Shown: positions 17,094 to 25,912, counted from the first letter of the stretch. The stretch: 64,000 nt of DNA from an uncultured bacterium (GCA_905215695.1 CAJMQN010000006.1:1-64000), one strand, 5' to 3'. Notes: generated by a model from the letters alone, not told the origin. Made by a program: numbers and translations.

Positions 17094-19796
17094 ATGGGAC
17101 TGATTTCGTTTCTGTTCGGAAATGATAACAAGAGCAACCTGAAGCATTTGGAAAAAATCGCAAGATCGGTGGATGCGCTTTCGGATAAGTACGCGTCCAT
17201 GAGCGACGAGGAACTGAAAGGTCAGACCCCCGCGCTCAAGGAACGGCTCAAGAAGGGCGAGACCCTCGACCAGATTCTTCCCGACGCCTTTGCGGTAGTT
17301 CGTGAGGCGGGTGCAAGGGTTCTCAATATGCGGCACTTTTTCGTTCAGCTCATCGGCGGTATCGCTCTGCATCAGGGGCGTATCGCGGAGATGAGGACGG
17401 GCGAAGGCAAGACGCTTGTCGCCACTCTTCCGGCATACCTCAACGCCCTCACAGGAGAGGGCGTTCATATCGTTACGGTCAACGATTACCTCGCCCGCCG
17501 CGACGCGGAGTGGATGGGAAAAATCTATTTCTTCCTCGGACTGACCGTGGGTGTCGTCGTGCCCGGTATGGAGCCGGACGCAAAGCGCAGGGCTTACGCC
17601 TGCGACATCACGTACTGCACCAACAATGAGCTCGGATTTGACTATCTCCGCGACAACATGGTCGTCCGCAAGGAGGACAGGGTTCTTCGGAAACTCGCCT
17701 TTGCCATTGTCGACGAGGTGGACTCCATTCTCGTGGATGAGGCGAGAACGCCGCTCATCATCTCGGGCAGGGCGCAGAAGTCCTCAGAAATGTATTTGAC
17801 CGCAAACCGCTTTGTCAAGACCTTAAAGCCTGCAAAGACCGATTCGGAGGGCAAAGTCGTGGAGGACGGCGATTATATCCTTGATGCGAAGGACAAAGCC
17901 GTTCGCATCACTGACGACGGCGCGGCGAAAGCGGAGCGTTTCTTCAACGTCACCAACCTGACCGACGTCGAGAACACTGACTTAAACCACCACATTCAGC
18001 AGGCGCTCAAGGCGAATTACGTCATGAAGCGGGAATCCGACTATATCGTCAAGGACGGAGAGGTCATCATCGTTGACGAATTTACCGGACGTCTAATGAT
18101 CGGTCGCCGCTACAGCGAGGGGCTGCATCAGGCAATCGAGGCAAAGGAAGGGGTTCGCATTCAGGGGGAAAACAAGACCCTTGCAACCATCACCTTCCAG
18201 AACCTGTTCCGTCTCTATGACAAACTCTCGGGCATGACGGGTACCGCCAAGACCGAGGAAAGCGAGTTTAAATCCATTTATAACCTCGACGTCGTTGTCA
18301 TACCCACCAATCTGCCCACCGTCCGAAACGACCTCAACGACGCGATATTCAAGACCAGTAACGGCAAGAATAAGGCGGTCATTCGTCAGATTGAGGCGTG
18401 TTACAGCGAAAAACAGCCGATTCTCGTGGGAACGGTCACGGTCGAGAAATCCGAAGAGCTCTCCAAGATGCTCAAGCTCCGCCGCATTCCGCACCACGTC
18501 CTGAATGCGAAGAACCACGAACAGGAGGCATACATCGTCGCGCAGGCGGGCAAGCTCGGCGCGGTCACCATCGCGACCAACATGGCGGGGCGCGGAACGG
18601 ATATTCTGCTCGGCGGCAACCCGGAATTCCTTGCCAAAGAGAAGATGCGTCAGCTCAAGGTCACCGAGGAAGACCTCGCGCTCGCGACCTCGTATCGGAA
18701 AGATTTGCCTCCCGAAATCCAAGAGATTCGGGAGACCTACAACAAGTATTACGCCGACTATAAAGCGGAGTGCGACGCGGAGAAGAAGGAAGTCATCGAG
18801 AAGGGCGGTTTGTACATTCTCGGCACCGAGCGCCACGAATCGCGGCGTATCGACAACCAGCTCCGCGGTCGTGCCGGACGTCAAGGCGACCCGGGAACTT
18901 CCCGTTTCTTTATCTCCCTTGAGGACGACCTTGCCAAGTTCTTCGGCGGGGAACGTCTCACCAAGATGTTCGAGCTTCTGAAGGTCGAAGAGGACGAAGA
19001 GATTTCCGCCGGACTCGTGTCAAAGTCTATCGAGATGGCGCAAAAGCGCGTCGAGGGCAGGAACTTCTCTGTCAGAAAACACGTCCTCGAGTACGACGAC
19101 GTCATGAACAAGCAGCGCGAAATCATGTACGGCGAGCGCAACAAGGTCTTGAACAACGAGAGCGTACACGAAAAGATTTTGAGCATGATTCAGTCCGCTG
19201 TCGCGGAGGTCATCGACGAGAGCATTGACCGCGCGCAGGACTACGCGGATTGGGACATGGAGCGTTTTAACAAGAATATCGACGCCTATCTTCTGCCGCC
19301 CGGTTCGAACTTTGTCACGGTCAAGCGCGCCGAGGCGTGGGGGATCGAGTACCTCGAGGAAAAGCTCTACGAAGCTGTCTGCAAGGCGTACGAAGAGAAG
19401 ATTGTTCGTTACCGCGAGGGCGGCATCGACTTCTACGAGGTCGAGCGCGTCCTGCTTTTAAAGATTGTCGATAACAAGTGGATTGACCACATCGACGCCA
19501 TGGATCAGCTCCGTCGCGGTATTTCACTCCGCGCCTACGGCAATCAGGACCCGGTTATCGCCTACAAGAAGGAAGGGTTCGAGATGTTCGACTACATGAC
19601 CGAGCGTATCCGCTGTGAGGCGGGACGGTTGCTCTTGAAAGTCGAATTGCAGGCAATTCCGGAGAAGAAATCCAAACTTGCGGAAGCCTCCACCGGTCCG
19701 CAGGGTCCCAAGAAGGCGGAAAAGAAGGTCGGACCCAACGATCCCTGTCCGTGCGGCTCGGGAAAGAAGTATAAACACTGCTGCGGCAAAAATTGA
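17094..19796 (+). CDS. secA: preprotein translocase ATPase SecA
   Basis: The motor that drives unfolded preproteins through SecYEG at the membrane. The 900-residue chain has Walker A MRTGEGKT near residue 103 and the DEAD-like box VDEVDSILVDEARTP. The second ATPase domain carries ATNMAGRGTDI and the arginine finger region GRAGRQGDPG. A C-terminal SEC-C zinc motif, CPCGSGKKYKHCC, contacts SecB or ribosomes. Length is normal. The ribosome binding site is AGGAG. prfB follows 63 bases downstream; the secA-prfB order is common in Firmicutes. Confidence 0.97.
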   Translation: MGLISFLFGNDNKSNLKHLEKIARSVDALSDKYASMSDEELKGQTPALKERLKKGETLDQILPDAFAVVREAGARVLNMRHFFVQLIGGIALHQGRIAEMRTGEGKTLVATLPAYLNALTGEGVHIVTVNDYLARRDAEWMGKIYFFLGLTVGVVVPGMEPDAKRRAYACDITYCTNNELGFDYLRDNMVVRKEDRVLRKLAFAIVDEVDSILVDEARTPLIISGRAQKSSEMYLTANRFVKTLKPAKTDSEGKVVEDGDYILDAKDKAVRITDDGAAKAERFFNVTNLTDVENTDLNHHIQQALKANYVMKRESDYIVKDGEVIIVDEFTGRLMIGRRYSEGLHQAIEAKEGVRIQGENKTLATITFQNLFRLYDKLSGMTGTAKTEESEFKSIYNLDVVVIPTNLPTVRNDLNDAIFKTSNGKNKAVIRQIEACYSEKQPILVGTVTVEKSEELSKMLKLRRIPHHVLNAKNHEQEAYIVAQAGKLGAVTIATNMAGRGTDILLGGNPEFLAKEKMRQLKVTEEDLALATSYRKDLPPEIQEIRETYNKYYADYKAECDAEKKEVIEKGGLYILGTERHESRRIDNQLRGRAGRQGDPGTSRFFISLEDDLAKFFGGERLTKMFELLKVEEDEEISAGLVSKSIEMAQKRVEGRNFSVRKHVLEYDDVMNKQREIMYGERNKVLNNESVHEKILSMIQSAVAEVIDESIDRAQDYADWDMERFNKNIDAYLLPPGSNFVTVKRAEAWGIEYLEEKLYEAVCKAYEEKIVRYREGGIDFYEVERVLLLKIVDNKWIDHIDAMDQLRRGISLRAYGNQDPVIAYKKEGFEMFDYMTERIRCEAGRLLLKVELQAIPEKKSKLAEASTGPQGPKKAEKKVGPNDPCPCGSGKKYKHCCGKN

Positions 19797-19859
19797 GCGC
19801 CCTTCGGGGGCGGTTTCTCGGGGAATCCCGAAATCTGAACGAAAAGGATGTGATGCAGA

Positions 19860-20961
19860 ATGGTACATGCCGACGAATACAATGCCAAAATCTCTTCTTT
19901 GAGAGAAATCCTCTGTGAGTGTGGTGAGTCCCTTTGACTTGGCTCGCAAGAGAGTTGAGTTGGAGGAACTGAAAGCGGACCTCGAAAAGCCCGAGGTCTG
20001 GCAGGACTTGGAAAAGTCCAAGAAAATCAATCAAAGTATCCGCGGAATCGAGCACACGCTTGAGGAATACGACGGAATCTCCGCAAAGATAGACGATGCC
20101 TCCGTGCTCGTCGAGCTGGGCGTGGAGGCAGGCGACGAGAGTTTGGACGAGGAAGTCCGGAACGAGCTTGCCGCAATCGAGGATTCTCTCGAGAAACTGC
20201 GTTTAAAGACGCTGTTGCGGGGCAAGTACGACGGAATGAACGCAATTTTGACTCTGCACGCGGGCGCGGGCGGCACGGAGGCTTGCGATTGGGCGTCCAT
20301 GCTCTACCGCATGTATCAGAAGTACTGTGAAAAGCAGGGCTTTTCGACCCGCGAACTCGACCTCTTGGAAGGGGACGAAGCGGGAATCAAGAGCGTAACC
20401 TTTGAAGTCGAGGGAGAAAACGCCTACGGATATCTGAAGGCGGAAAAGGGCGTGCATCGTCTCGTCCGCATTTCGCCCTTCGACGCGAACAGCCGTCGGC
20501 ACACGAGTTTTGCATCCCTCGAGGTCATGCCCGAAATCGACGAGGACGAGGATGTGGAAATTCGTTCCGAAGATCTCCGTATCGACACCTACCGCAGTTC
20601 GGGCGCGGGCGGACAGCACGTCAACAAGACGGAATCCGCAGTGCGCATCACGCATATTCCCACCGGAATCGTGGTGTCCTGTCAGAACGAGCGCAGCCAG
20701 ATTCAGAATCGGGAAATGTGCTTTAAGATGCTCCGTTCCAAGCTCATCGAAAAGAAAGAGCGGGAGACCTTGGAGCACTTGCAGGACATCAAGGGCGAAC
20801 TGAAAAAGATTGAATGGGGCAGTCAGATTCGGAGCTACGTGTTTGCGCCCTATACCCTTGTGAAAGATCATCGGACGGGCTACGAGACGGGCAACGTCGG
20901 CGCGGTCATGGACGGCGAAATCGAGGGCTTTATCAGCGAATACCTCAAGAAAAGCGTTTAA
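19860..20961 (+). CDS. prfB: peptide chain release factor 2, programmed +1 frameshift
   Basis: Release factor for UGA and UAA stops. Translation begins at ATG 19860 and runs 25 codons to an in-frame TGA at 19935-19937. The context CTT TGA C, with the internal Shine-Dalgarno-like GGTGAG three bases before CTT, is the known RF2 autoregulatory site. A +1 slip skips base 19935 and continues as DLARKRVE. The product is join(19860-19934, 19936-20961), 366 residues, normal for RF2. It has the SPFD specificity motif and GGQ in SGAGGQHVNK. A terminator follows the gene. Confidence 0.95.
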
Positions 20962-20967
20962 AAACCG

Positions 20968-20996
20968 ATCCGGCAGAGTAGTCTGTCGGATTTTTT
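20968..20996 (+). terminator. intrinsic terminator after prfB
   Basis: ATCCGGCAGA (20968-20977) pairs with TCTGTCGGAT (20982-20991, one G-U pair), loop GTAG, then a T run. The tsaD ribosome binding site starts four bases later, so tsaD probably depends on read-through or an unseen promoter. Confidence 0.85.
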
Positions 20997-21009
20997 ACAG
21001 GGAGAAGTC

Positions 21010-22053
21010 ATGCTCTATCGGGAGAGGATTTTTTCAAAATTGAAACCGTCCGGGGATATGCTCGTGCTCGGAATCGAGAGTTCCTGCGACGAGACTTCCG
21101 CGTCTGTCGTCCGCAACGGGCGGGAAGTATTGAGTCTCGTCATCAGTTCGCAGATAGAAATTCACAGGCGTTTCGGAGGGGTCGTCCCCGAAGTCGCGAG
21201 CCGCAATCATACGCTCGCGGTCAATTCCGTCGTCGAGCAGGCGCTCTCCGAGGCGGGCATTCGGCTCTCCGACCTGTCGGCGGTAGGGGTGACCTACGGC
21301 GCAGGGCTTTCTGGAGCGCTTCTTGTGGGCGTTTCCGCGGCAAAAGCGTTGTGCTTTGCTGCGGATATTCCCCTTGTCAAGGTCAACCATATCCGCGGGC
21401 ATATCGCGGCAAATTATATCGGAACAGACCTTGAGCCGCCCTTCCTCTGTCTTGTGGTCAGCGGAGGACACACCGCGATTTTAAAGGTAGAGGACCATTT
21501 CCGTCACACCCTTGTCGGCACAACGGTGGACGACGCCGCGGGCGAGGCGTTTGACAAGGTTGCCCGTGTTTTGAAACTTCCCTATCCGGGCGGACCGCTC
21601 GTGGACAAACTCGCGAGAGAGGGCAACCCCTGCATCGAATTTCCCAAGATGTTTAAGGGGGAGAAAAACTATCATTTCTCCTACAGCGGATTAAAAACCG
21701 CGGTCATCAATTACCTGCACACGGCAGAGCAGCGGGGAGAGGAAATCCGCGCCGAGGATGTCTGCGCGAGTTTTCAGCACGCGGCGATCGACGTTCTTGT
21801 TGAAAAAACTTACCGCGCTTCGGAAGAATTCGGTCTTGATAAGATAGCTGTAGCCGGAGGGGTCTCCGCGAACGGATATCTCCGTGAACGCATGTTTGAA
21901 TTGGAGTCGCAGAGCAAACAAATCTATATCCCCAAACCTGTTCTCTGTACGGACAACGGCGCGATGATCGCGAGCGAGGCGTACTTTCAATTCTCTGCGG
22001 GGGAGAGTCTTGCGGGCATGGAACTGAACGCGCAACCTTCTTTGCGGCTTTAG
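21010..22053 (+). CDS. tsaD: tRNA N6-adenosine threonylcarbamoyltransferase TsaD
   Basis: The catalytic subunit that installs t6A37 in ANN-decoding tRNAs, working with TsaB and TsaE. The Kae1/ASKHA fold is clear: LGIESSCDETSA near the N-terminus, metal ligands in VNHIRGH, VVSGGHT, and the late segment CTDNGAMIASEA. The ATG at 21010 has GGGAGAAG four bases upstream, giving 347 residues. An internal ATG at 21058 (MLVLGIESS) would match the usual family start and also has a GGGG tract, so the first 16 residues are uncertain. tsaB and tsaE are not in the window. Confidence 0.95.
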   Translation: MLYRERIFSKLKPSGDMLVLGIESSCDETSASVVRNGREVLSLVISSQIEIHRRFGGVVPEVASRNHTLAVNSVVEQALSEAGIRLSDLSAVGVTYGAGLSGALLVGVSAAKALCFAADIPLVKVNHIRGHIAANYIGTDLEPPFLCLVVSGGHTAILKVEDHFRHTLVGTTVDDAAGEAFDKVARVLKLPYPGGPLVDKLAREGNPCIEFPKMFKGEKNYHFSYSGLKTAVINYLHTAEQRGEEIRAEDVCASFQHAAIDVLVEKTYRASEEFGLDKIAVAGGVSANGYLRERMFELESQSKQIYIPKPVLCTDNGAMIASEAYFQFSAGESLAGMELNAQPSLRL

Positions 22054-22074
22054 CGAAAAACATGCGAAATATTT

Positions 22075-22103
22075 TTGACAACGCGCGGAAATTATGATAT
22101 GAT
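22075..22103 (+). promoter_or_regulatory. promoter of tRNA-Ser
   Basis: TTGACA (22075-22080), a 17-base spacer and TATGAT (22098-22103), 15 bases before the tRNA. Confidence 0.85.
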
Positions 22104-22118
22104 AATGAAGCGCGGTTT

Positions 22119-22210
22119 GGAGTGGTACCCAAGTGGCTCAAGGGGCTCCCCTGCTAAGGGAGTAGATCGAGGTAATCGGTGCCCGGGTTCAAATCCCGGC
22201 CACTCCGCCA
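22119..22210 (+). tRNA. tRNA-Ser(GCT)
   Basis: Acceptor strands GGAGTGG (22119-22125) and CCACTCC (22200-22206) pair, discriminator G and an encoded CCA end at 22210. The anticodon stem CTCCC/GGGAG encloses CTGCTAA, anticodon GCT, reading AGC and AGU. A long variable arm, typical of serine tRNAs, precedes the T arm GGGTTCAAATCCC. It marks the left border of the AT-rich island. Confidence 0.96.
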
Positions 22211-22215
22211 CAAGA

Positions 22216-22255
22216 AAAAAGTCGTAATTTGTCGAAAGGCAAATGCGACTTTTTT
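22216..22255 (+). terminator. intrinsic terminator after tRNA-Ser
   Basis: AAAAAGTCG and ATTTG (within 22216-22231) pair with CAAAT and CGACTTTTT (22240-22255), giving a stem of about 14 base pairs with a small bulge, ending in T residues. Between here and 22422 the sequence is AT-rich with no gene. Confidence 0.8.
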
Positions 22256-22422
22256 GCTATTTATAGCCTAAAACCTAAAAATATAGCGGAATAAGTATAT
22301 AAATTGGGTTATCTAGACTGTTTAATTATAATCTTAATGATAAACATAAAAATATGCAACTTATATAATATGCTTTCTTTTTGTTTGCAAATATGTTATA
22401 ATCATTATGAAGAGGTATTATT

Positions 22423-22743
22423 ATGGACTTAGAGATTTATGATGAAGCAGTTGCCGAATATTTAGAAAATATTGAACGGACAGTAAAAGAATTACAAGTA
22501 GAGTCTTCTATATGTGATGAAACAGCCGAATACACGCTTGAAAATGCAAGAAAAACTATTCAAAAATATTTAGAAACGAATAGACCATATGCTCAACTTT
22601 TAATGTGTTTAAAACATTTAGAATATAAAGATAAATCGACATATTCGTTAACGGAAATAGCTAAAAAGAAGGACGAGTCTAATCCAAGTTATATTATACA
22701 ATCTTGGTTAAGGAATGTAACAAGTGTCAAAAGATTGGATTAG
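22423..22743 (+). CDS. small acidic helical protein of unknown function (island ORF A)
   Basis: A 106-residue protein I do not recognise. It looks all-helical, rich in Glu, Lys and Leu, with Cys residues but no catalytic motif. The ATG has GAAGAGG seven bases upstream, and TATAAT occurs at 22397-22402. Codon use (TTA, ATA, AAA) is far more AT-rich than in the flanking genes, a sign of acquisition. It overlaps the next frame by 20 bases. It could be an independent small gene or the 5' remnant of a larger decayed one. Confidence 0.6.
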   Translation: MDLEIYDEAVAEYLENIERTVKELQVESSICDETAEYTLENARKTIQKYLETNRPYAQLLMCLKHLEYKDKSTYSLTEIAKKKDESNPSYIIQSWLRNVTSVKRLD

Positions 22744-23320
22744 CATAAAATGGATGGCAGAAAATGTTGTTAGTACCCTTAGAGCTTTTATTTGTGATAT
22801 CCCATTGGTCAACACCTTAAATGATGGTTATTGCAGTCTAATCGATAACGATGGAAATGATTGTTTGTTTATACCTACAAATCAAATTGAAGAAGCAAGA
22901 TTGCAGTTGTGGAAATTATCTGCAAAGATTTATCCTGATAAATTGCCCAAGAAAGAAGAACTTGAGTATTGGTATAATTCATTATGGGAAGAATGTCACA
23001 ATTTTAAGATCGAAGACTTAATTGAAACAGTTGAAGAACTTGGTAGTGTAGCGGCTCTTAAACAATGTGTGGGAGGAGATTGGGTTTCTTGGTTAAAAGA
23101 ATTTTATAATTTGATTTATAATAGGGATTATGGTGTTACGCAGACAGATTTAAATAAAAACATTATTCCAAATCAAAACGGCGATTTTTGTCTAATAGAT
23201 GATTTGAAAATAAATGAGGGCATTGATGATGAATATTATAGAGTTGCTAGAATAATAGGGATCGATTTGAAAAGTCAATTGGTTGACAGTAACTTATTTA
23301 GATTATGTACCGAAAGTTGA
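22724..23320 (+). CDS. fragment resembling the interior of an Hsp90-like ATPase protein (island ORF B)
   Basis: A 198-residue frame with a GTG start inside ORF A. From residue 25 (DIPLVNTL) to the end (IIPNQNGDFCLIDDL, then a run of Asp/Glu and LDLKSQL-like text) it matches my memory of the middle region of large bacterial sacsin/Hsp90-like ATP-binding proteins. In those proteins PNQNG-F follows the N-terminal ATPase domain. The ATPase domain itself is absent here. I infer a truncated remnant rather than a working ATPase, but an independent small protein is possible. AT-rich, overlapping ORF C by 38 bases. Confidence 0.55.
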   Translation: MSKDWISIKWMAENVVSTLRAFICDIPLVNTLNDGYCSLIDNDGNDCLFIPTNQIEEARLQLWKLSAKIYPDKLPKKEELEYWYNSLWEECHNFKIEDLIETVEELGSVAALKQCVGGDWVSWLKEFYNLIYNRDYGVTQTDLNKNIIPNQNGDFCLIDDLKINEGIDDEYYRVARIIGIDLKSQLVDSNLFRLCTES

Positions 23321-23957
23321 GGTGGGTACTTTTACTTTGTATGGTAACAATATCATAGTTCTAAAGGTTTATAAAACTGAAAAGTGTACTGCAATTAAGA
23401 TAGAAAGCTGTATTTCGGAAGAGATAAATAAATATCTGGAGAATGTGCTATATAGTTGTATTCAATTACAATCACTAGCATTATATAGCGAAGCAAAGGA
23501 AAATGACCGAAATGATTTTATTGCTAAAATATTAGAGAGCAAGGGATATATAATTAAAGATCAAACAAGAAGAGGAAAATCCAATACAGGGAAAGATGCT
23601 GGTGAGGTTGATATTTATATTCAACATAAGAATGGATTTCCCTTTTCAATAATTGAGGCGTTAAATTTAAAGAATTTAAATACTGATTATATAGATACTC
23701 ATATTGATAAAATATATAAGTATGATACTATGGGAAATGCCGTAAATTTATGTTTAACATATGTGAATGTTTTGGATTTCGATGTGTTTTGGCAGAAATA
23801 CTGTAATCATTTAAAGAACAGAGACTACAAAATAGAGCTTGTTTCCCTAGATGTAAATGAGATGCTGCCATATTCGGAAATAAGAGTTGCAAAAGCAACA
23901 CATCTAAGGTCAGGTAAATTAACTTATTTATACCATATCGCAGTGCATTTTAGTTAA
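23283..23957 (+). CDS. nuclease-like domain protein (island ORF C)
   Basis: Up to 224 residues; the TTG at 23283 is the longest start, and GTG at 23322, just after the ORF B stop, is an alternative. The C-terminal half has RRGKSNTGKDAGEVDIYI, then FSIIEALNL, then HIDKIYKYDTMGN. This resembles a PD-(D/E)xK-like fold (Asp in GEVD, Glu in IIEAL) that I associate with the C-termini of large bacterial defence ATPases; the usual ExK lysine spacing is not clean. With ORF B it may be the tail of one broken gene. AT-rich. The function is a hypothesis. Confidence 0.5.
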   Translation: MTVTYLDYVPKVEVGTFTLYGNNIIVLKVYKTEKCTAIKIESCISEEINKYLENVLYSCIQLQSLALYSEAKENDRNDFIAKILESKGYIIKDQTRRGKSNTGKDAGEVDIYIQHKNGFPFSIIEALNLKNLNTDYIDTHIDKIYKYDTMGNAVNLCLTYVNVLDFDVFWQKYCNHLKNRDYKIELVSLDVNEMLPYSEIRVAKATHLRSGKLTYLYHIAVHFS

Positions 23958-24030
23958 ATAATAAATTGTTTCAGCAAAATCTAGAAAAATATGGGTTATT
24001 AGGTGGCATCCTTTTCGGGTACTAAACACA

Positions 24031-24064
24031 AAAAAGCCTGTTTTTGACAAAAAACGGGCTTTTT
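24031..24064 (+). terminator. intrinsic terminator closing the AT-rich island genes
   Basis: A 15-base-pair stem (24031-24045 with 24050-24064, one G-T pair) with loop GACA, ending in TTTTT. The gap 23958-24353 contains this terminator plus the promoter, leader peptide and attenuator of the ABC-F gene. Confidence 0.85.
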
Positions 24065-24115
24065 CCATGCCTTTTTTGAATTGCATTTGAGAAAAAATCG
24101 AGAGGTAAAATTATC

Positions 24116-24145
24116 TTGACAGTCCTGCCGTCCCCGTGTTACAAT
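24116..24145 (+). promoter_or_regulatory. promoter of the ABC-F gene and its leader
   Basis: TTGACA (24116-24121), an 18-base spacer and TACAAT (24140-24145). Confidence 0.75.
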
Positions 24146-24173
24146 AAAAGAAAAATTGGAGGAAGCGCGAAAC

Positions 24174-24194
24174 ATGCGTCATTTTTCTTGCTAA
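24174..24194 (+). CDS. six-residue leader peptide MRHFSC
   Basis: A tiny frame, MRHFSC then TAA, with a strong GGAGGA ribosome binding site (24158-24163), sits between the promoter and the intrinsic terminator upstream of the ABC-F gene. Short upstream peptides of this kind are known to sense antibiotic-stalled ribosomes in control of ABC-F and erm genes. Here it would time folding of the terminator or antiterminator. Confidence 0.65.
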   Translation: MRHFSC

Positions 24195-24244
24195 TTTCAT
24201 GGAAGAGCGGTCGCTTCAAATGCAAGCGGACGTCTTCGGACTTT

Positions 24245-24332
24245 GCGGGAAAAATTGACTGTTCTCTGTTTTGCGTTGGGGCGATTTGATATTTGTTCGA
24301 CCTGCCGCGGGATTTTCCCGCGGCTTTTTTTT
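24245..24332 (+). promoter_or_regulatory. attenuator: intrinsic terminator with competing antiterminator
   Basis: The terminator is GCCGCGGGA (24304-24312), loop TTT, TCCCGCGGC (24316-24324), and eight T. GCGGGAAAA at 24245-24253 is perfectly complementary to TTTTCCCGC at 24313-24321 and would break that stem, forming an antiterminator. This predicts induction by ribosome stalling on the upstream leader. Confidence 0.75.
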
Positions 24333-24353
24333 GTTGAACGGAGGAAATAACAT

Positions 24354-25856
24354 ATGTCAATGATACGTATCAACTCTCTCTGCTTTTCCTATGAGGGGAG
24401 TAGCGAAAATATTTTTAAAGACCTTAGCCTGACATTGGACACCGACTGGAAACTCGGTTTTGTCGGGCGGAACGGTAGGGGAAAAACAACTCTTTTGAAG
24501 CTGCTTGCGGGGGAATTTTCCTGTCCAACGGGAGCAATTTCTGCAGATAAAGAGTTTCGATATTTTCCCTATGCGGTAAAAGAATCTGGCACTGCATTGG
24601 AAGCGTGCGAATCCGCAGAGCCGAACTATGAATTTTGGGCGCTGTGCCGGGAAATGAATTTACTTGATTTGGAGACAGACCTCCTGTTTCGTCCTTGGTT
24701 ATCGCTATCCGGGGGTGAGAGAGTCAAAATATTGCTTGCGCTGCTTTTTACGTCGGAAGGTCGCTTTCTGCTCATCGACGAACCGACAAATCATCTGGAC
24801 GCGGCGGGGCGCGCTTTGCTTGCGGAATATCTTGACTCCAAAAAAGGTTTTATCCTTGTCTCCCATGACCGGGATGTACTCGACCGGTGCACCGACCATA
24901 CCCTCGCGCTCAATCGGTCCGGAGCCGAAATCGTTCGCGGAAATTTTTCGTGCTGGATGGAAAATAAGGAGAGAAGGGACGAATTTGAACGCGCAGAAAA
25001 TGAGAAACAAAAGAATGAAATCAAGAAACTGTCAGCCGCGGCAAAGCGTACTGCAGGTTGGTCAGATGCTCTTGAGCGCACCAAGATAGGGACCGGAGCT
25101 GCGGACCGCGGATATATCGGTCACAAATCCGCCAAGATGATGAAACGAGCAAAAGCAATCGAGAAACGCCGTGAGGATGCGGTTGAGGCAAAGTCTGCAC
25201 TCTTAAAAGACATTGAGCATGCTCCACCCCTCAAACTTTCGCCTCTCTTGTGGCGTTCGGAAACTCTTGTTTCACTTGAACATGTTTCTGTATTTCGTGG
25301 AGAGCGGACAATCTGCAATGATTTGAATTTCGAAATACACAGAGGCGACCGTGTTTTGCTTGCCGGAGCAAACGGTACCGGAAAATCCAGTGTCCTTGCG
25401 CTGCTCTGCGGAGAGAAAGAGAATCTTTCCAGTAAAGGAACGCTGTCTGTGGCAAAAGGAATGGTTCTTTCGCGTCTGCCTCAGGACATCTCCGATATTG
25501 CAGGATCCCTCAAAAGCTTTGCCGTGGAGCGCAAAATTGACGAAAGTCTGTTTTTTACAATTCTGCGGAAACTGGATTTTTCCCGTGCGCATTTCGAGCG
25601 AGACCTGTCCGAACTTTCGAGCGGTCAGAAGAAAAAAGTACTCATCGCTGCAAGTCTCTGCGAGCGCGCGCACCTCTATATTTGGGATGAACCTCTCAAT
25701 TATCTCGACCTATTTTCCCGCATGCAGATAGAAGAACTCATCAAAACAGTCCGTCCTACAATGATTTTTGTTGAGCATGATGCTGCCTTCGTGCGAAATG
25801 TCGCTACGCAAATCGTGAATCTCGGGTTTTCCGCGCGAACTTCTCAATGTTTATAA
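24354..25856 (+). CDS. ABC-F ribosomal protection protein, Lsa/Vga type
   Basis: A 500-residue cytosolic protein with two ATPase domains and no membrane segment. First domain: Walker A GRNGRGKTT, signature LSGGE, Walker B LLIDEPTNHLD. A charged interdomain linker (about 205-290) includes GYIGHKSAKMMKRAK, typical of the Lsa/Vga/Sal group. Second domain: GANGTGKSS, LSSGQ, IWDEPLNYLD. Related proteins displace lincosamides, streptogramin A and pleuromutilins from the ribosome; the exact spectrum is not readable. The start has GGAGGA. The gene has lower GC than the core genes and sits beside the tRNA-Ser island, consistent with acquisition. Confidence 0.92.
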   Translation: MSMIRINSLCFSYEGSSENIFKDLSLTLDTDWKLGFVGRNGRGKTTLLKLLAGEFSCPTGAISADKEFRYFPYAVKESGTALEACESAEPNYEFWALCREMNLLDLETDLLFRPWLSLSGGERVKILLALLFTSEGRFLLIDEPTNHLDAAGRALLAEYLDSKKGFILVSHDRDVLDRCTDHTLALNRSGAEIVRGNFSCWMENKERRDEFERAENEKQKNEIKKLSAAAKRTAGWSDALERTKIGTGAADRGYIGHKSAKMMKRAKAIEKRREDAVEAKSALLKDIEHAPPLKLSPLLWRSETLVSLEHVSVFRGERTICNDLNFEIHRGDRVLLAGANGTGKSSVLALLCGEKENLSSKGTLSVAKGMVLSRLPQDISDIAGSLKSFAVERKIDESLFFTILRKLDFSRAHFERDLSELSSGQKKKVLIAASLCERAHLYIWDEPLNYLDLFSRMQIEELIKTVRPTMIFVEHDAAFVRNVATQIVNLGFSARTSQCL

Positions 25857-25912
25857 AGTATTGCTTCGAATTAAAACGTTTGAATTTTAGACAGGGAATC
25901 GCGCTCGAATCC

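Noticed and set aside
22207..24115. Attachment-site repeat of the tRNA-Ser 3' end at the far edge of the island
   Set aside because: I looked for the T-arm and acceptor sequence again to 24353 and did not find it; no integrase is present, so integration by site-specific recombination is not demonstrated.
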